Assembly (NCBI GenBank): GCA_009926295.1
Contig: RFPF01000056.1
Location: 1-14,389 of the forward strand
Origin: Planctomycetia bacterium
GTDB taxonomy: Bacteria; Planctomycetota; Planctomycetia; Pirellulales; UBA1268
Direction of reading: 5' to 3'
DNA length: 14,389 nucleotides
In this document: one piece after another, positions 6,282 through 13,645 of the stretch
Layout: every line of letters starts with the position of its first letter
How positions within the stretch are numbered: the first letter of the stretch is position 1
Notes under the pieces: model-generated
Told to the model about the DNA's origin: nothing
Database searches by the model: none
What the model saw: only the letters and a program-made list of their open reading frames with translations
Position numbers and translations under genes: made by a program

Positions 6282-8375
6282 CTAGTGGAGCCGCATCCCG
6301 GGCAGCGCCCCGGCATCGGGCGACAGCAGGTAGACACCTTCCGCGCCCGCGCCGCTGGCCGCCACCACCATGCCCTCGCTGAGGCCGAACTTCATCTGCC
6401 GGGGAGCGAGGTTCGCGACCACCACCACCAGCCGTCCCACGAGCGCCGCGGGATCGTGGAATCCCTTGATGCCCGCGAACACGGTGCGCGTGGAGTCGCC
6501 GCCGAGGCCCACCGTGAGCTTGAGGAGCTTCCGCGCCTCCGGCACCTCCTCGGCGGAGAGGATCCTGGCCACGCGCAGATCCACCCGGCTGAAGTCATCG
6601 ATGGTGCAGGTGGGAGCGAGGGGCTCCGCCGCGAGCGGCGCGCCCGAGTCGGTGTTCGGGGGACCGATATCGGCTTCCACGGCAGTGCCTCCGGAGGGTG
6701 TGGCTGCGGCCGACTCGCGCGATGCGGCGAGCATGGCCTCGATCTGTTTCGGTTCGACTCGTTGCATGAGCGGGACAAACGGTCCGACGGCCGCTCCCAC
6801 GAGCGGAGCCTGCGATTCCTCCCACGACGCGATCGGCCCGCCCACGAGTTCGCCAGCCTGCGCGGCGAGTCTCGGCAGCACCGGCGCGAGGTATACCGCC
6901 AGCTGCCGGAAGAGGTTGAGCGCCACGGTCGCCACGTCGCGCAGCCGGGCGGCCGACCCCGTCCCCGCCTTGGCCAGCCTCCACGGCTGCTCTGCATCGA
7001 CATAGGCGTTGGCCCGGTCGGCGGCGAGCATGATCGTCCGCATCGCCCGGGCGAAGTCGCAGGCCTCGTAGGCCGCCGCGATCTCGGCGCCCTCGCCGGC
7101 GGCCCTCGCGAACAACCCGCCGTCGTCCGGGTAGTCCGCGGCGAGGCCGGTGTGCTCGAGCCACCGTGCCGTGCGGCTGGCGAGATTCACCACCTTGCCG
7201 ACGAGGTCGGCGTTCACCTTGGCGGCGAATTCCTCGAGGTTGAGGTCGATGTCGTCGATGCCGCCGGAGAGCTTGGAGGCATAGTAGTAGCGCAGGGCCG
7301 CCGGATCGAGGTGGTCGAGGTAGGTGCGGGCGAGGAGGAACGTTCCCCGGCTCTTCGACATCTTCTGTCCGTCCACCGTGAGGAAGCCGTGGATCCTGAC
7401 CTTCGTGGGCAGGGCGAGCCCGGCCGCTTCGAGCATCGCGGGCCAGAAGAGCGTGTGGAAGTAGGTGATGTCCTTGCCGATGAAGTGGTGGATCTCGGCG
7501 GGGGCATCGGCGGCCGCTGCGCGGCGCCACCACGTGTCGAACGACTCGCCGTGCTGCGCGCACCATTCGTCGGTGGCCGCGAGGTAGCCGACGGGTGCGT
7601 CGAACCACACATACCAGTAGTGGCCCGGGGCGTCGGGAATCTCGAAGCCGAAGTAGGGCGCGGGCCGCGACACGTCCCAATCTCGGAGCGGCTCGCCGAG
7701 GAAGTGTCCGGCGAGGTAGTTGGCCACCCGGGGATCGAGCGCGCCCGCCTCGCGGGTCCAATGGTCGAGGAAGTCGTGCAGCGCCTCGATCGTCACGAAG
7801 AGATGTTCGGCCGACCGCACCTCCGGGGTCGCCCCGGAGAGCGTGCTCCGCGGATCGACGAGGTCGGCCGGGCCGTAGGTGGCTCCGCATCGCTCGCAGG
7901 AGTCGCCGTACTGGTCGGACGCACCGCACTTCGGACAGCCGCCTCGCACGAAGCGGTCTGCCAGGAAGACACCGGCGACCGGATCGAACAACTGCCGCAC
8001 GTCGCGTGATGTCACGAGTCCACGGGCGCGGAGGGCCCGCCACACCTCGCCACAGAGGCGGCGGTTGGCATCGCTGTCGGTCGAGCCGTAGTGGTCGAAC
8101 TCGACCTCGAATCCGGCGAAGTCGGCGAGGTGGGCCTCCCGCATGGAGGCCACGAGTTCCCGCTCGGACCGCCCCTCCGCACGGGCGCGGATCATGATCG
8201 CCGTGCCGTGCGTGTCGTCGGCGCAGAGATAGACGGCGCGGTGTCCGCGCAGCTTCTGGAAGCGGACGAAGATGTCGGTCTGGATGTACTCGACCAAGTG
8301 CCCCAGATGGATGTGGCCGTTGGCGTACGGCAGGGCCGACGTGACGAGGATCCGGCGGGCGCGGGGTGCGGGCAT
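6282..8375 (-). CDS. metG: Methionyl-tRNA synthetase with C-terminal tRNA-binding domain
   Basis: Charges tRNA-Met with methionine in the cytoplasm. The 697-residue protein has every expected part: Rossmann fold with HIGH-type motif NGHIHLGH (19-26), a zinc knuckle (C147/C150 and C160/C163), HFIGKDITYFHTLFWPAML (297-315), KMSKS loop (338-342), an anticodon-binding helical domain (about 385-545), a variable linker (about 550-590) and an EMAP/Arc1-like tRNA-binding OB fold (about 593-697, DFSRVDLRVARI, ANLAPRQMKFGLSEGMV). The OB fold at the C-terminus makes it the long, dimeric E. coli-like form. The frame is open up to 8540, but ATG 8375 is chosen: it lies just before the conserved RRILVTSALPYANG and has GGAG four bases upstream. 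It is the first gene of the probable metG-usp-epmA operon. Confidence 0.97.
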   Translation of the reverse strand: MPAPRARRILVTSALPYANGHIHLGHLVEYIQTDIFVRFQKLRGHRAVYLCADDTHGTAIMIRARAEGRSERELVASMREAHLADFAGFEVEFDHYGSTDSDANRRLCGEVWRALRARGLVTSRDVRQLFDPVAGVFLADRFVRGGCPKCGASDQYGDSCERCGATYGPADLVDPRSTLSGATPEVRSAEHLFVTIEALHDFLDHWTREAGALDPRVANYLAGHFLGEPLRDWDVSRPAPYFGFEIPDAPGHYWYVWFDAPVGYLAATDEWCAQHGESFDTWWRRAAAADAPAEIHHFIGKDITYFHTLFWPAMLEAAGLALPTKVRIHGFLTVDGQKMSKSRGTFLLARTYLDHLDPAALRYYYASKLSGGIDDIDLNLEEFAAKVNADLVGKVVNLASRTARWLEHTGLAADYPDDGGLFARAAGEGAEIAAAYEACDFARAMRTIMLAADRANAYVDAEQPWRLAKAGTGSAARLRDVATVALNLFRQLAVYLAPVLPRLAAQAGELVGGPIASWEESQAPLVGAAVGPFVPLMQRVEPKQIEAMLAASRESAAATPSGGTAVEADIGPPNTDSGAPLAAEPLAPTCTIDDFSRVDLRVARILSAEEVPEARKLLKLTVGLGGDSTRTVFAGIKGFHDPAALVGRLVVVVANLAPRQMKFGLSEGMVVAASGAGAEGVYLLSPDAGALPGMRLH

Positions 8376-8379
8376 GATG

Positions 8380-8383
8380 CTCC
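8380..8383 (-). promoter_or_regulatory. Shine-Dalgarno GGAG for metG
   Basis: GGAG on the minus strand, four bases before ATG 8375. The spacing is a little short but usable. It supports the 697-residue start over the longer open frame that reaches 8540. Confidence 0.5.
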
Positions 8384-8402
8384 GGGGCTCGAGGGCCGGC
8401 GG

Positions 8403-8431
8403 ATTGTAGAGGTCGCGCGGAAACGGGGAAA
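8403..8431 (-). promoter_or_regulatory. Candidate promoter for metG-usp-epmA
   Basis: On the minus strand TACAAT (8403-8408) matches five of six bases of the sigma70 -10 box and stands out in this GC-rich DNA. Seventeen bases upstream, TTTCCC (8426-8431) is only a weak -35 (three of six). It predicts a 5' leader of about 20 bases, too short for an attenuator or T-box. Inferred from consensus only. Confidence 0.4.
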
Positions 8432-8491
8432 CAGCGCGGACGCGGGGCGACTGGGCAGGGATCGACCGTTTTGCGGGCGGCGAAAGTGGCC

Positions 8492-8520
8492 TTGTGCCGC
8501 GCGCCGCACGCCGTAAGTAT
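8492..8520 (+). promoter_or_regulatory. Weak candidate promoter for the thioredoxin-protease gene
   Basis: TTGTGC (8492-8497) and AAGTAT (8515-8520) are 17 bases apart and lie about 50 bases before ATG 8567. The match to sigma70 boxes is modest (the -10 fits three of six). It is the most AT-containing spot on this side of the 191-base divergent region 8376-8566; I see nothing else recognisable in that region apart from the sites listed. Confidence 0.25.
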
Positions 8521-8556
8521 CCGCCCGCCCGTCGCTCCACCGCGAGATGCCGTCAC

Positions 8557-8560
8557 GGAG
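8557..8560 (+). promoter_or_regulatory. Shine-Dalgarno GGAG for the thioredoxin-protease gene
   Basis: GGAG lies six bases before ATG 8567. Together with the signal sequence that starts right at this ATG, it selects 8567 over the longer open frame beginning at 8471. Confidence 0.6.
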
Positions 8561-8566
8561 AGATCG

Positions 8567-10183
8567 ATGACCGCCTCCCTGCGAACCCTCTGCCTCGCCG
8601 CCTGCCTCATCGCCGTGTCGTGCGCGCCGACGTGCGCCGCCGGCCCGGCCGACGCCGCCGCAGCCGCACTCGCCGCCGGTGATATCGTGCTCCTCGATTT
8701 CGGGGCGACGTGGTGCGGGCCGTGCCGGTCGATGGCCCCGTTGATCGGCGAGATCTCCGCAGCGGGCTGGCCGGTGCGTCACGTCGACGTCGACCGCGAG
8801 GGGGATCTCGTGAAGCGATTCGGGGTCACCGGCGTGCCATGCTACGTCCTGCTCGTGAAGGGCCACGAGGTGGGCCGTATCGACGGAGCCACCACGCGCA
8901 GCGGGCTCGAGCAGCTGCTCACGAAGACCCGCTCCCCGCTCGGCATCCCCGAAGCTGCGTCACCCGGGGCCGCTCCGACGCAACTCGCCGCCGTGCCCGG
9001 CATGCCGGTGCCGGCATCCGCGGCCGCGGCGCCGCTGGCCCTGGAGCCGGTCGCCCCGCGTCAGGCAGCCGTGCCGGCCCGCGTCCTTCCAACCGCGGCC
9101 CCCGCCGCGGTGTCCGGCCCTTCCGCGAACGTCGCTGCCGCTTCCACGGGTAACGCGGGAGCCGGTGACGCGGCGACCATCCCACCCGGCGACCGCGCGG
9201 CGCTCGAGCGGAGGCTGCTGGCAGCCTCCGCCCGCCTGCGGGTCGATGACGCCCAGGGGGTGTCGTGGGGCACAGGCACCGTCGTCGATTGCCGGCAGGG
9301 CGAGGCCCTGATCCTCACCTGTGGCCACATCTTCCGCGATTCGCAGGGACAGGGCCGGGTGGAGGTCGATCTGTTCTGCAACGGTGGGCCGCGGGGCCTG
9401 GCGGGGCAGGTGATCTCGTGGGATCTGAAGCGCGATCTCGCACTCGTGAGCGTCTTCACTGATGCACGGCTCGAGCCGGCGCGGGTCGGCGGGTCGCAGC
9501 GCACCGTCGCCGCGGGCGAGCAGGTCGTCACCGTCGGCTGCAACGGCGGTCAGGATCCCACGATCCATCACAGCCGCGTGACGGCCGTCGACAAGTATCT
9601 CGGTCCGGCCAACGTCCAGGTGGCGGGTCAGCCGATGCAGGGCCGCTCGGGCGGCGGTCTGTTCGCCGCCGACGGCACGCTCCTGGGTGTGTGCAACGCG
9701 GCCGATCCGGCGGACAACGAGGGCCTCTTCGCGGCCTTGCCCGCAATCCACGAACAGCTCGACGAAGCAGGCCTCGCCTTCGTCTATCGCAGCGTCTATC
9801 CGAGCGGTGCGGTGGCCGATGCCGCCGGCCCCGCCGTGCCGAACATGCCCGTCGAGATGCCGACGGTGTCCTTCGATCGCCGCGATCGCGGCGGAGCGGT
9901 GCCCACCACATCCACCGGCACGGCCGCGGCCGGAGGCCTCTCCGACGGCGAGCGCGCGCTTCTCGACCACGTTCGCCAGCACGAGGGCCGGGCCGAGGTG
10001 ATCTGCATCGTGCGACCGCATGGCGCCACGCAGGCGTCGAGCGAGGTTTTCGTGCTCGAAGCCGCCGGCCGCGATTTCGTCGAGCACCTGTCGAAGGCCC
10101 ACGCAGCCCCGCCGGCGAACGCCCACCAGCCGGCGGCGCGGTCCGACCTGGCCGCCCTTCCGCCGGCCGATCCGCTGCGCTAG
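8567..10183 (+). CDS. Exported thioredoxin-domain / trypsin-like serine protease fusion
   Basis: A 538-residue protein with two recognisable domains. After a signal sequence (1-25, several Cys; C13 or C19 could fit a loose lipobox) comes a thioredoxin domain (about 35-120) with WCGPC (C50, C53), a typical active site, and the cis-Pro loop GVPC (89-92). An Ala/Pro-rich linker (about 125-205) leads to a chymotrypsin-fold protease (about 215-405) with a plausible triad: His254 in LTCGHIF, Asp290 in KRDLALVSV and Ser361 in GRSGGGLF. The C-terminal 80 residues (about 455-515) look like a small alpha/beta domain I cannot name. Inferred location is the periplasm or envelope, where it could join disulfide handling with proteolysis. 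Separate thioredoxin and HtrA-like proteins are well known, but this combination is not one I recognise by name. The phosphatase gene follows after 14 bases. Confidence 0.87.
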   Translation: MTASLRTLCLAACLIAVSCAPTCAAGPADAAAAALAAGDIVLLDFGATWCGPCRSMAPLIGEISAAGWPVRHVDVDREGDLVKRFGVTGVPCYVLLVKGHEVGRIDGATTRSGLEQLLTKTRSPLGIPEAASPGAAPTQLAAVPGMPVPASAAAAPLALEPVAPRQAAVPARVLPTAAPAAVSGPSANVAAASTGNAGAGDAATIPPGDRAALERRLLAASARLRVDDAQGVSWGTGTVVDCRQGEALILTCGHIFRDSQGQGRVEVDLFCNGGPRGLAGQVISWDLKRDLALVSVFTDARLEPARVGGSQRTVAAGEQVVTVGCNGGQDPTIHHSRVTAVDKYLGPANVQVAGQPMQGRSGGGLFAADGTLLGVCNAADPADNEGLFAALPAIHEQLDEAGLAFVYRSVYPSGAVADAAGPAVPNMPVEMPTVSFDRRDRGGAVPTTSTGTAAAGGLSDGERALLDHVRQHEGRAEVICIVRPHGATQASSEVFVLEAAGRDFVEHLSKAHAAPPANAHQPAARSDLAALPPADPLR

Positions 10184-10197
10184 AACGCGACGCATCC

Positions 10198-10857
10198 ATG
10201 CGCCAATACCTCGTCCGGCACGGCGAGAGCGTGTTCAACGTGGAGGGCAGGGTGCAGGGGCAGGCCGACGCACCGCTCTCCGAACTCGGCCGCGCCCAGG
10301 CCCAGGCCCTCGTGTCGTGGACGCGGACGCTTCCCGCCGACGTCGTCATCGAGGAGGTCTGGTCGAGCCCGCTCGCCCGTGCCCGCGACACCGCCGGACC
10401 GATCGCGGCGGCCCTCGGGCTGCCGCTGCGTGTCGAGGAAGGGCTTCGCGAACTGCACGCGGGCATGTTCGAGGGCCACCTGTGGGCCGATCTCGAGGCG
10501 CGGTTTCCCGAGGAGGTCGCCCGCTGGCGGAGTGGAGACGTGGCCTATGCGATCCCCGGGGGCGAATCACGGGCCGACCTCGCGGCCCGCGGACGTACCG
10601 CGCTCGAGGTGCTCGCGCAGCGTTCCGTGCGGCACATGATCGTGGTCGCCCACGGCGGCGTGCTCACCGCCGCGCTCGGAAGCCTCGTCGGCCGCTCGCA
10701 CCCGGCCCTTGCGAACGCCGCCGAGCGGCCGTTCACGAAACTGCCGGCGCTCGCCAACGCATCGCTCACGCTGCTCGACTGGCCCGGGCCCGCGCTGGTC
10801 GCGTTCAACGAGACCGGCCATCTCGAGGCTAGCCCGCGTCGGTCACCTCCACGATGA
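10198..10857 (+). CDS. Histidine phosphatase family protein (phosphoglycerate mutase-like)
   Basis: A 219-residue branch-1 histidine phosphatase. It has the RHG signature LVRHGES (5-11; His8 is the residue phosphorylated in catalysis), PLSELG (26-31), the Arg-containing SSPLARARDTA (56-66), the acid ELHAGMFEG (85-93, Glu85) and the second His in VVAHGGVL (149-156, His152). Members include cofactor-dependent phosphoglycerate mutases, alpha-ribazole phosphatase and broad phosphatases. The length and lack of mutase-specific insertions favour a phosphatase, but the substrate cannot be read from sequence. It begins 14 bases after the thioredoxin-protease gene with no Shine-Dalgarno site and may be read through from it. 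Its 3' end overlaps by 29 bases with the convergent minus-strand gene. Confidence 0.9.
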   Translation: MRQYLVRHGESVFNVEGRVQGQADAPLSELGRAQAQALVSWTRTLPADVVIEEVWSSPLARARDTAGPIAAALGLPLRVEEGLRELHAGMFEGHLWADLEARFPEEVARWRSGDVAYAIPGGESRADLAARGRTALEVLAQRSVRHMIVVAHGGVLTAALGSLVGRSHPALANAAERPFTKLPALANASLTLLDWPGPALVAFNETGHLEASPRRSPPR

Positions 10858-12574
10858 CGGGAATCGCGTTGACGCTGCCGCCCGGGCCGCTGCCACCGCG
10901 GCCTGTGGCCCGGATCGTCACGCTCCCGCGGCCGAGCAGCTCGGCCGGCACCTCGATCGAACTCGTCGACTCCCGCGTGCGTCCGAGCACGCGGCCCATC
11001 GCGAAGATGACGATGCTCTCGAGCCCCGCGCCCGAAACCCGCACCCGCACCGTGCCCGAGGGCTTCACCCGCCGGGGCTCGACGTCGAGCGTGAGGGTGC
11101 GGCCGACGTTGACGAACGACACCGGCAAGATCCACCTCCCCTGCGATTCGACCGGCGACGACTCGATCGCGACGACGCGCAGCTCGTGGTGGCCGTCGGC
11201 GAGCTGGGTGGTGTCGAGCGTGAACCGTTCGCCGAGCCCGCACTGGGCGAGCCGCACGCCGTCCACATAGAGTTCGAAGCGATCGGCGTTGCCGCCTCCC
11301 GGGACGGTCGCCCGCGGCTCCAGTTCGACCGTGCCCGACAGTGGCTGGTTGGCCGCCAGCGGCCGGGCGTCGGGAGCGAGGACCGCCTCCACCACCGGGA
11401 TCGCCGCCCACGGCCGGCACAACGGGTCGCCCACCACGAGGAGCTGATAGGGGGAGCGCACCGACTGGTAGAACGCCTCGCCGAGGCTCGCCCCCCGTGC
11501 ATAGTGGACGTGGATCGAGGCGTGGGGAAACTTCTCCTGCAGGGCGAAGGGTTCGATCACCGTGCCGCTGGAGCCCGCGGCGCCGGCCCGCAGGAAGACC
11601 GAGAGCGGCGTCTGTCCGGCGGACGGCGTGAAGATGGCGCCGAAGCTCGTGAGGTTCTCGCAGATCGCGCCGGGCACCACCGCGCAGCCGCTGCGGGCCC
11701 AGTCGAGATCGGCATCGCCTGTCATCAGCCCCGCCACGTCCCGTTTGCCGACGGGGAGCGAGCCCTTCACCACCGCGGCCGCGACCCCGAGCTTCTCGAG
11801 GGCGGCCACGACGCCGGGAAACACGCTGTTCTGAGGGTTCCGCGTCGAGGTGCGGACGTCTGAATTGGTCGCGAAGTAGATCGTGCCCGCGGGCCGTGTG
11901 CCATCGGCCGATACGGCCGATCGCAGGTAGCGGAGGATCTCCGGCACCGTGTTGCCGCGGCCGTCGGTCACGCCGAGCACGGCGGCGAGGAGGTAGCGGG
12001 TCCCGCCCGCCTCCATCAGCTCCCCGTGCGGTCCCCAGCCGTACCAGCCGCGGAAGCCGACGGTGGACCCGGGCGTGCCATCGGCCGCGAGAGGCCGGTA
12101 GTAGCGATTGCTGGACTTGTCGAGATACGCGGGGCTGCCCGCCTGCACGGCCGCGAACAGCGTCGTCATCCCGGTGAGCGACCCCGAGGGATACTTGTCG
12201 ACGCCGGCGAGTTCGCGGGGAAGTTCCTCGGCGAAGTCGACGCGCCAGGGAAAGTCCGCCGAGTAGACGACGTAGTCGATCTGCGGCGCCAGCTTGCGCG
12301 AGTCGATCGCCTGCAGGATCGGACGCAGGATGTCGGTGCGAAAGGTCGAGATGGTCACCGCGTCGCGTCCGCCCTGCCACGGGAGCATGAGCACGTTGAT
12401 CGGCGGGATTCCGCGCAGGGCGGCGTAGGCGTTGGCCACGGCGAGGCTGTCGGAGCTCGTCGCGTTGACGACGAGAAACACGTTCTCGGGGCCGCCGCCG
12501 GCACGGGACGGCACCGGGCCGGAGATGGCGACGAGAACCGCGACGGCCACCGGTAGCAGGCTGCGATGAAACAA
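10829..12574 (-). CDS. Secreted TIGR03790-family protein (gingipain-like fold suspected)
   Basis: A 581-residue protein with an N-terminal signal peptide (about 1-25, LLPVAVAVLVAI core, cut near SRAGG). The mature part opens with NVFLVVNATSSDSLAVANAYAALRGIPPINVLML-type sequence (about 31-64) and has FGAIFT (311-316), GSSGTVIEPFALQEKFP (334-350) and VGDPLCRPW (381-389), all features I associate with TIGR03790, a family of unknown function. The GDP motif near the end of the alpha/beta part recalls C25 (gingipain) peptidases, but I cannot confirm a catalytic His-Cys pair. Residues about 400-581 look like two beta-sandwich (Ig-like) domains, suggesting an extracellular or surface role. The start appears to be TTG at 12574: no ATG or GTG lies nearby upstream in frame, and the signal peptide begins there. 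It is divergent from the M28 gene. Confidence 0.75.
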   Translation of the reverse strand: MFHRSLLPVAVAVLVAISGPVPSRAGGGPENVFLVVNATSSDSLAVANAYAALRGIPPINVLMLPWQGGRDAVTISTFRTDILRPILQAIDSRKLAPQIDYVVYSADFPWRVDFAEELPRELAGVDKYPSGSLTGMTTLFAAVQAGSPAYLDKSSNRYYRPLAADGTPGSTVGFRGWYGWGPHGELMEAGGTRYLLAAVLGVTDGRGNTVPEILRYLRSAVSADGTRPAGTIYFATNSDVRTSTRNPQNSVFPGVVAALEKLGVAAAVVKGSLPVGKRDVAGLMTGDADLDWARSGCAVVPGAICENLTSFGAIFTPSAGQTPLSVFLRAGAAGSSGTVIEPFALQEKFPHASIHVHYARGASLGEAFYQSVRSPYQLLVVGDPLCRPWAAIPVVEAVLAPDARPLAANQPLSGTVELEPRATVPGGGNADRFELYVDGVRLAQCGLGERFTLDTTQLADGHHELRVVAIESSPVESQGRWILPVSFVNVGRTLTLDVEPRRVKPSGTVRVRVSGAGLESIVIFAMGRVLGRTRESTSSIEVPAELLGRGSVTIRATGRGGSGPGGSVNAIPVIVEVTDAG

Positions 12575-12660
12575 CGGGACACCCGTGCTGGGGCGCCGAG
12601 GCGGCGCGAGGCTGCGGCCGCGATAGCGACGCGGATTTCACTGCGTTGTACGACATTCCC

Positions 12661-12674
12661 GTTTCCCGGGAAAC
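12661..12674. promoter_or_regulatory. Perfect 14-base palindrome in a divergent promoter region
   Basis: GTTTCCCGGGAAAC reads the same on both strands and lies 15 bases before ATG 12690, in the 115-base gap between two divergent genes. A candidate -10 (TAGACT, 12678-12683) directly follows it, so a bound dimeric regulator could block the M28 transcript. No loop is present, so a DNA site is more likely than an RNA hairpin. Otherwise nothing is recognised in 12575-12689. Confidence 0.4.
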
Positions 12675-12689
12675 CGGTAGACTTCGGCG

Positions 12690-13637
12690 ATGCGAGTGCG
12701 CGTCGAGATGCTCCGTCGGGCGGTCGCGTGGGCGGGATGCCTGGGGGCCGCGATCGGCTCGGCGTGTGCCGCCGAGGGGCCGGGGGAATTCTCCGGCACG
12801 CGGGCGTTCACGCACCTCGCCGCGCTCGCCGCGCTCGGCCCACGGCCGAGCGGCTCGGCGGGCATGGAGCGGCAGCGGGAGATCGTCGTCGCCCACTTCC
12901 AGGCCGCCGGCGGGAGGGTGTCCCGGCAGGCGTTCCAGATCCGCGACAGGCGCACCGGCCAGCCCGTGCGCATGGAAAACCTCGTCGTCGAGTGGCATCC
13001 CGGCCGGAGCGACCGCGTGCTCCTCGGTGCCCACTACGACACCCGGCCGTTTCCCGATCGCGATCCGGTCGATCCACGGGGGACGTTTCTCGGCGTGAAC
13101 GACGGGGCCAGCGGCGTCGCCGTGCTGATGGAACTCGCATCCCTCGTCCGCGATCTGCCCGGCGAGGTGGGCGTGGACTTCGTCCTCTTCGACGCCGAGG
13201 AGTATGTCTTCGCCCCGCGCGATCCGTACTTCCTCGGCTCGACCTTCTTCGCCCGGCAGTATGCCGCCGCCCGGCAGGCGGATGGCCCGACCCCTCGCTA
13301 CCGCTGTGGATTGATCCTCGACATGGTCGCCGACCGGGATCTCGAGATCTTCCAGGAACAGCACAGCGCCAGCTGGCCCGACACGCGGCCGGTCGTCGAC
13401 GAGGTGTGGGGTGTGGCGGCCCGGATGGGGGTGCGGCAATTCGTCCCGCGGCCGAAGCACGCGGTCGAGGACGACCACGTGCCGTTGCGGACGATCGGCC
13501 GCATCCCCACCTGCGACGTGATCGACTTCGACTATCCCCACTGGCACACGACGCACGACACGCTCGAGCAATGCTCCGCAGAATCGCTCGAGGCGGTCGG
13601 GAGCGTGGTGCTGCAGTGGCTGCGCGAGATGAAGTGA
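12690..13637 (+). CDS. Secreted M28-family zinc peptidase, glutaminyl-cyclase-like
   Basis: A 315-residue protein. A signal peptide (about 1-28, basic start then a hydrophobic core ending ACAAEG) is followed by one M28 domain. Metal and active-site motifs: HYDTRPF (115-121, His115), NDGAS (137-141, Asp138), FDAEEY (167-172, Glu170 and Glu171), ILDMVAD (209-215, Asp211), EDDHVPL (260-266) and HWHTTHDT (284-291, His286). EDDHVPL and the HWHT motif match glutaminyl cyclases better than typical M28 aminopeptidases, so it may form N-terminal pyroglutamate, but a peptidase remains possible. The activity is predicted to be extracytoplasmic. No Shine-Dalgarno site precedes ATG 12690; ATG 12708 would give a shorter, still plausible signal peptide. 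The lipoyl-like gene starts eight bases after the stop, so they are likely co-transcribed. Confidence 0.86.
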   Translation: MRVRVEMLRRAVAWAGCLGAAIGSACAAEGPGEFSGTRAFTHLAALAALGPRPSGSAGMERQREIVVAHFQAAGGRVSRQAFQIRDRRTGQPVRMENLVVEWHPGRSDRVLLGAHYDTRPFPDRDPVDPRGTFLGVNDGASGVAVLMELASLVRDLPGEVGVDFVLFDAEEYVFAPRDPYFLGSTFFARQYAAARQADGPTPRYRCGLILDMVADRDLEIFQEQHSASWPDTRPVVDEVWGVAARMGVRQFVPRPKHAVEDDHVPLRTIGRIPTCDVIDFDYPHWHTTHDTLEQCSAESLEAVGSVVLQWLREMK

Positions 13638-13645
13638 CGGGCGGC

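Noticed and set aside
6219..8009. Plus-strand open frame of 596 codons opposite metG
   Set aside because: It is antisense to well-supported metG and the usp start, and has no recognisable domain; only composition keeps it open.
6595..8610. Minus-strand open frame of 671 codons over metG
   Set aside because: It is a shifted frame of metG with low-complexity Arg-rich translation; the true frame has all MetRS motifs.
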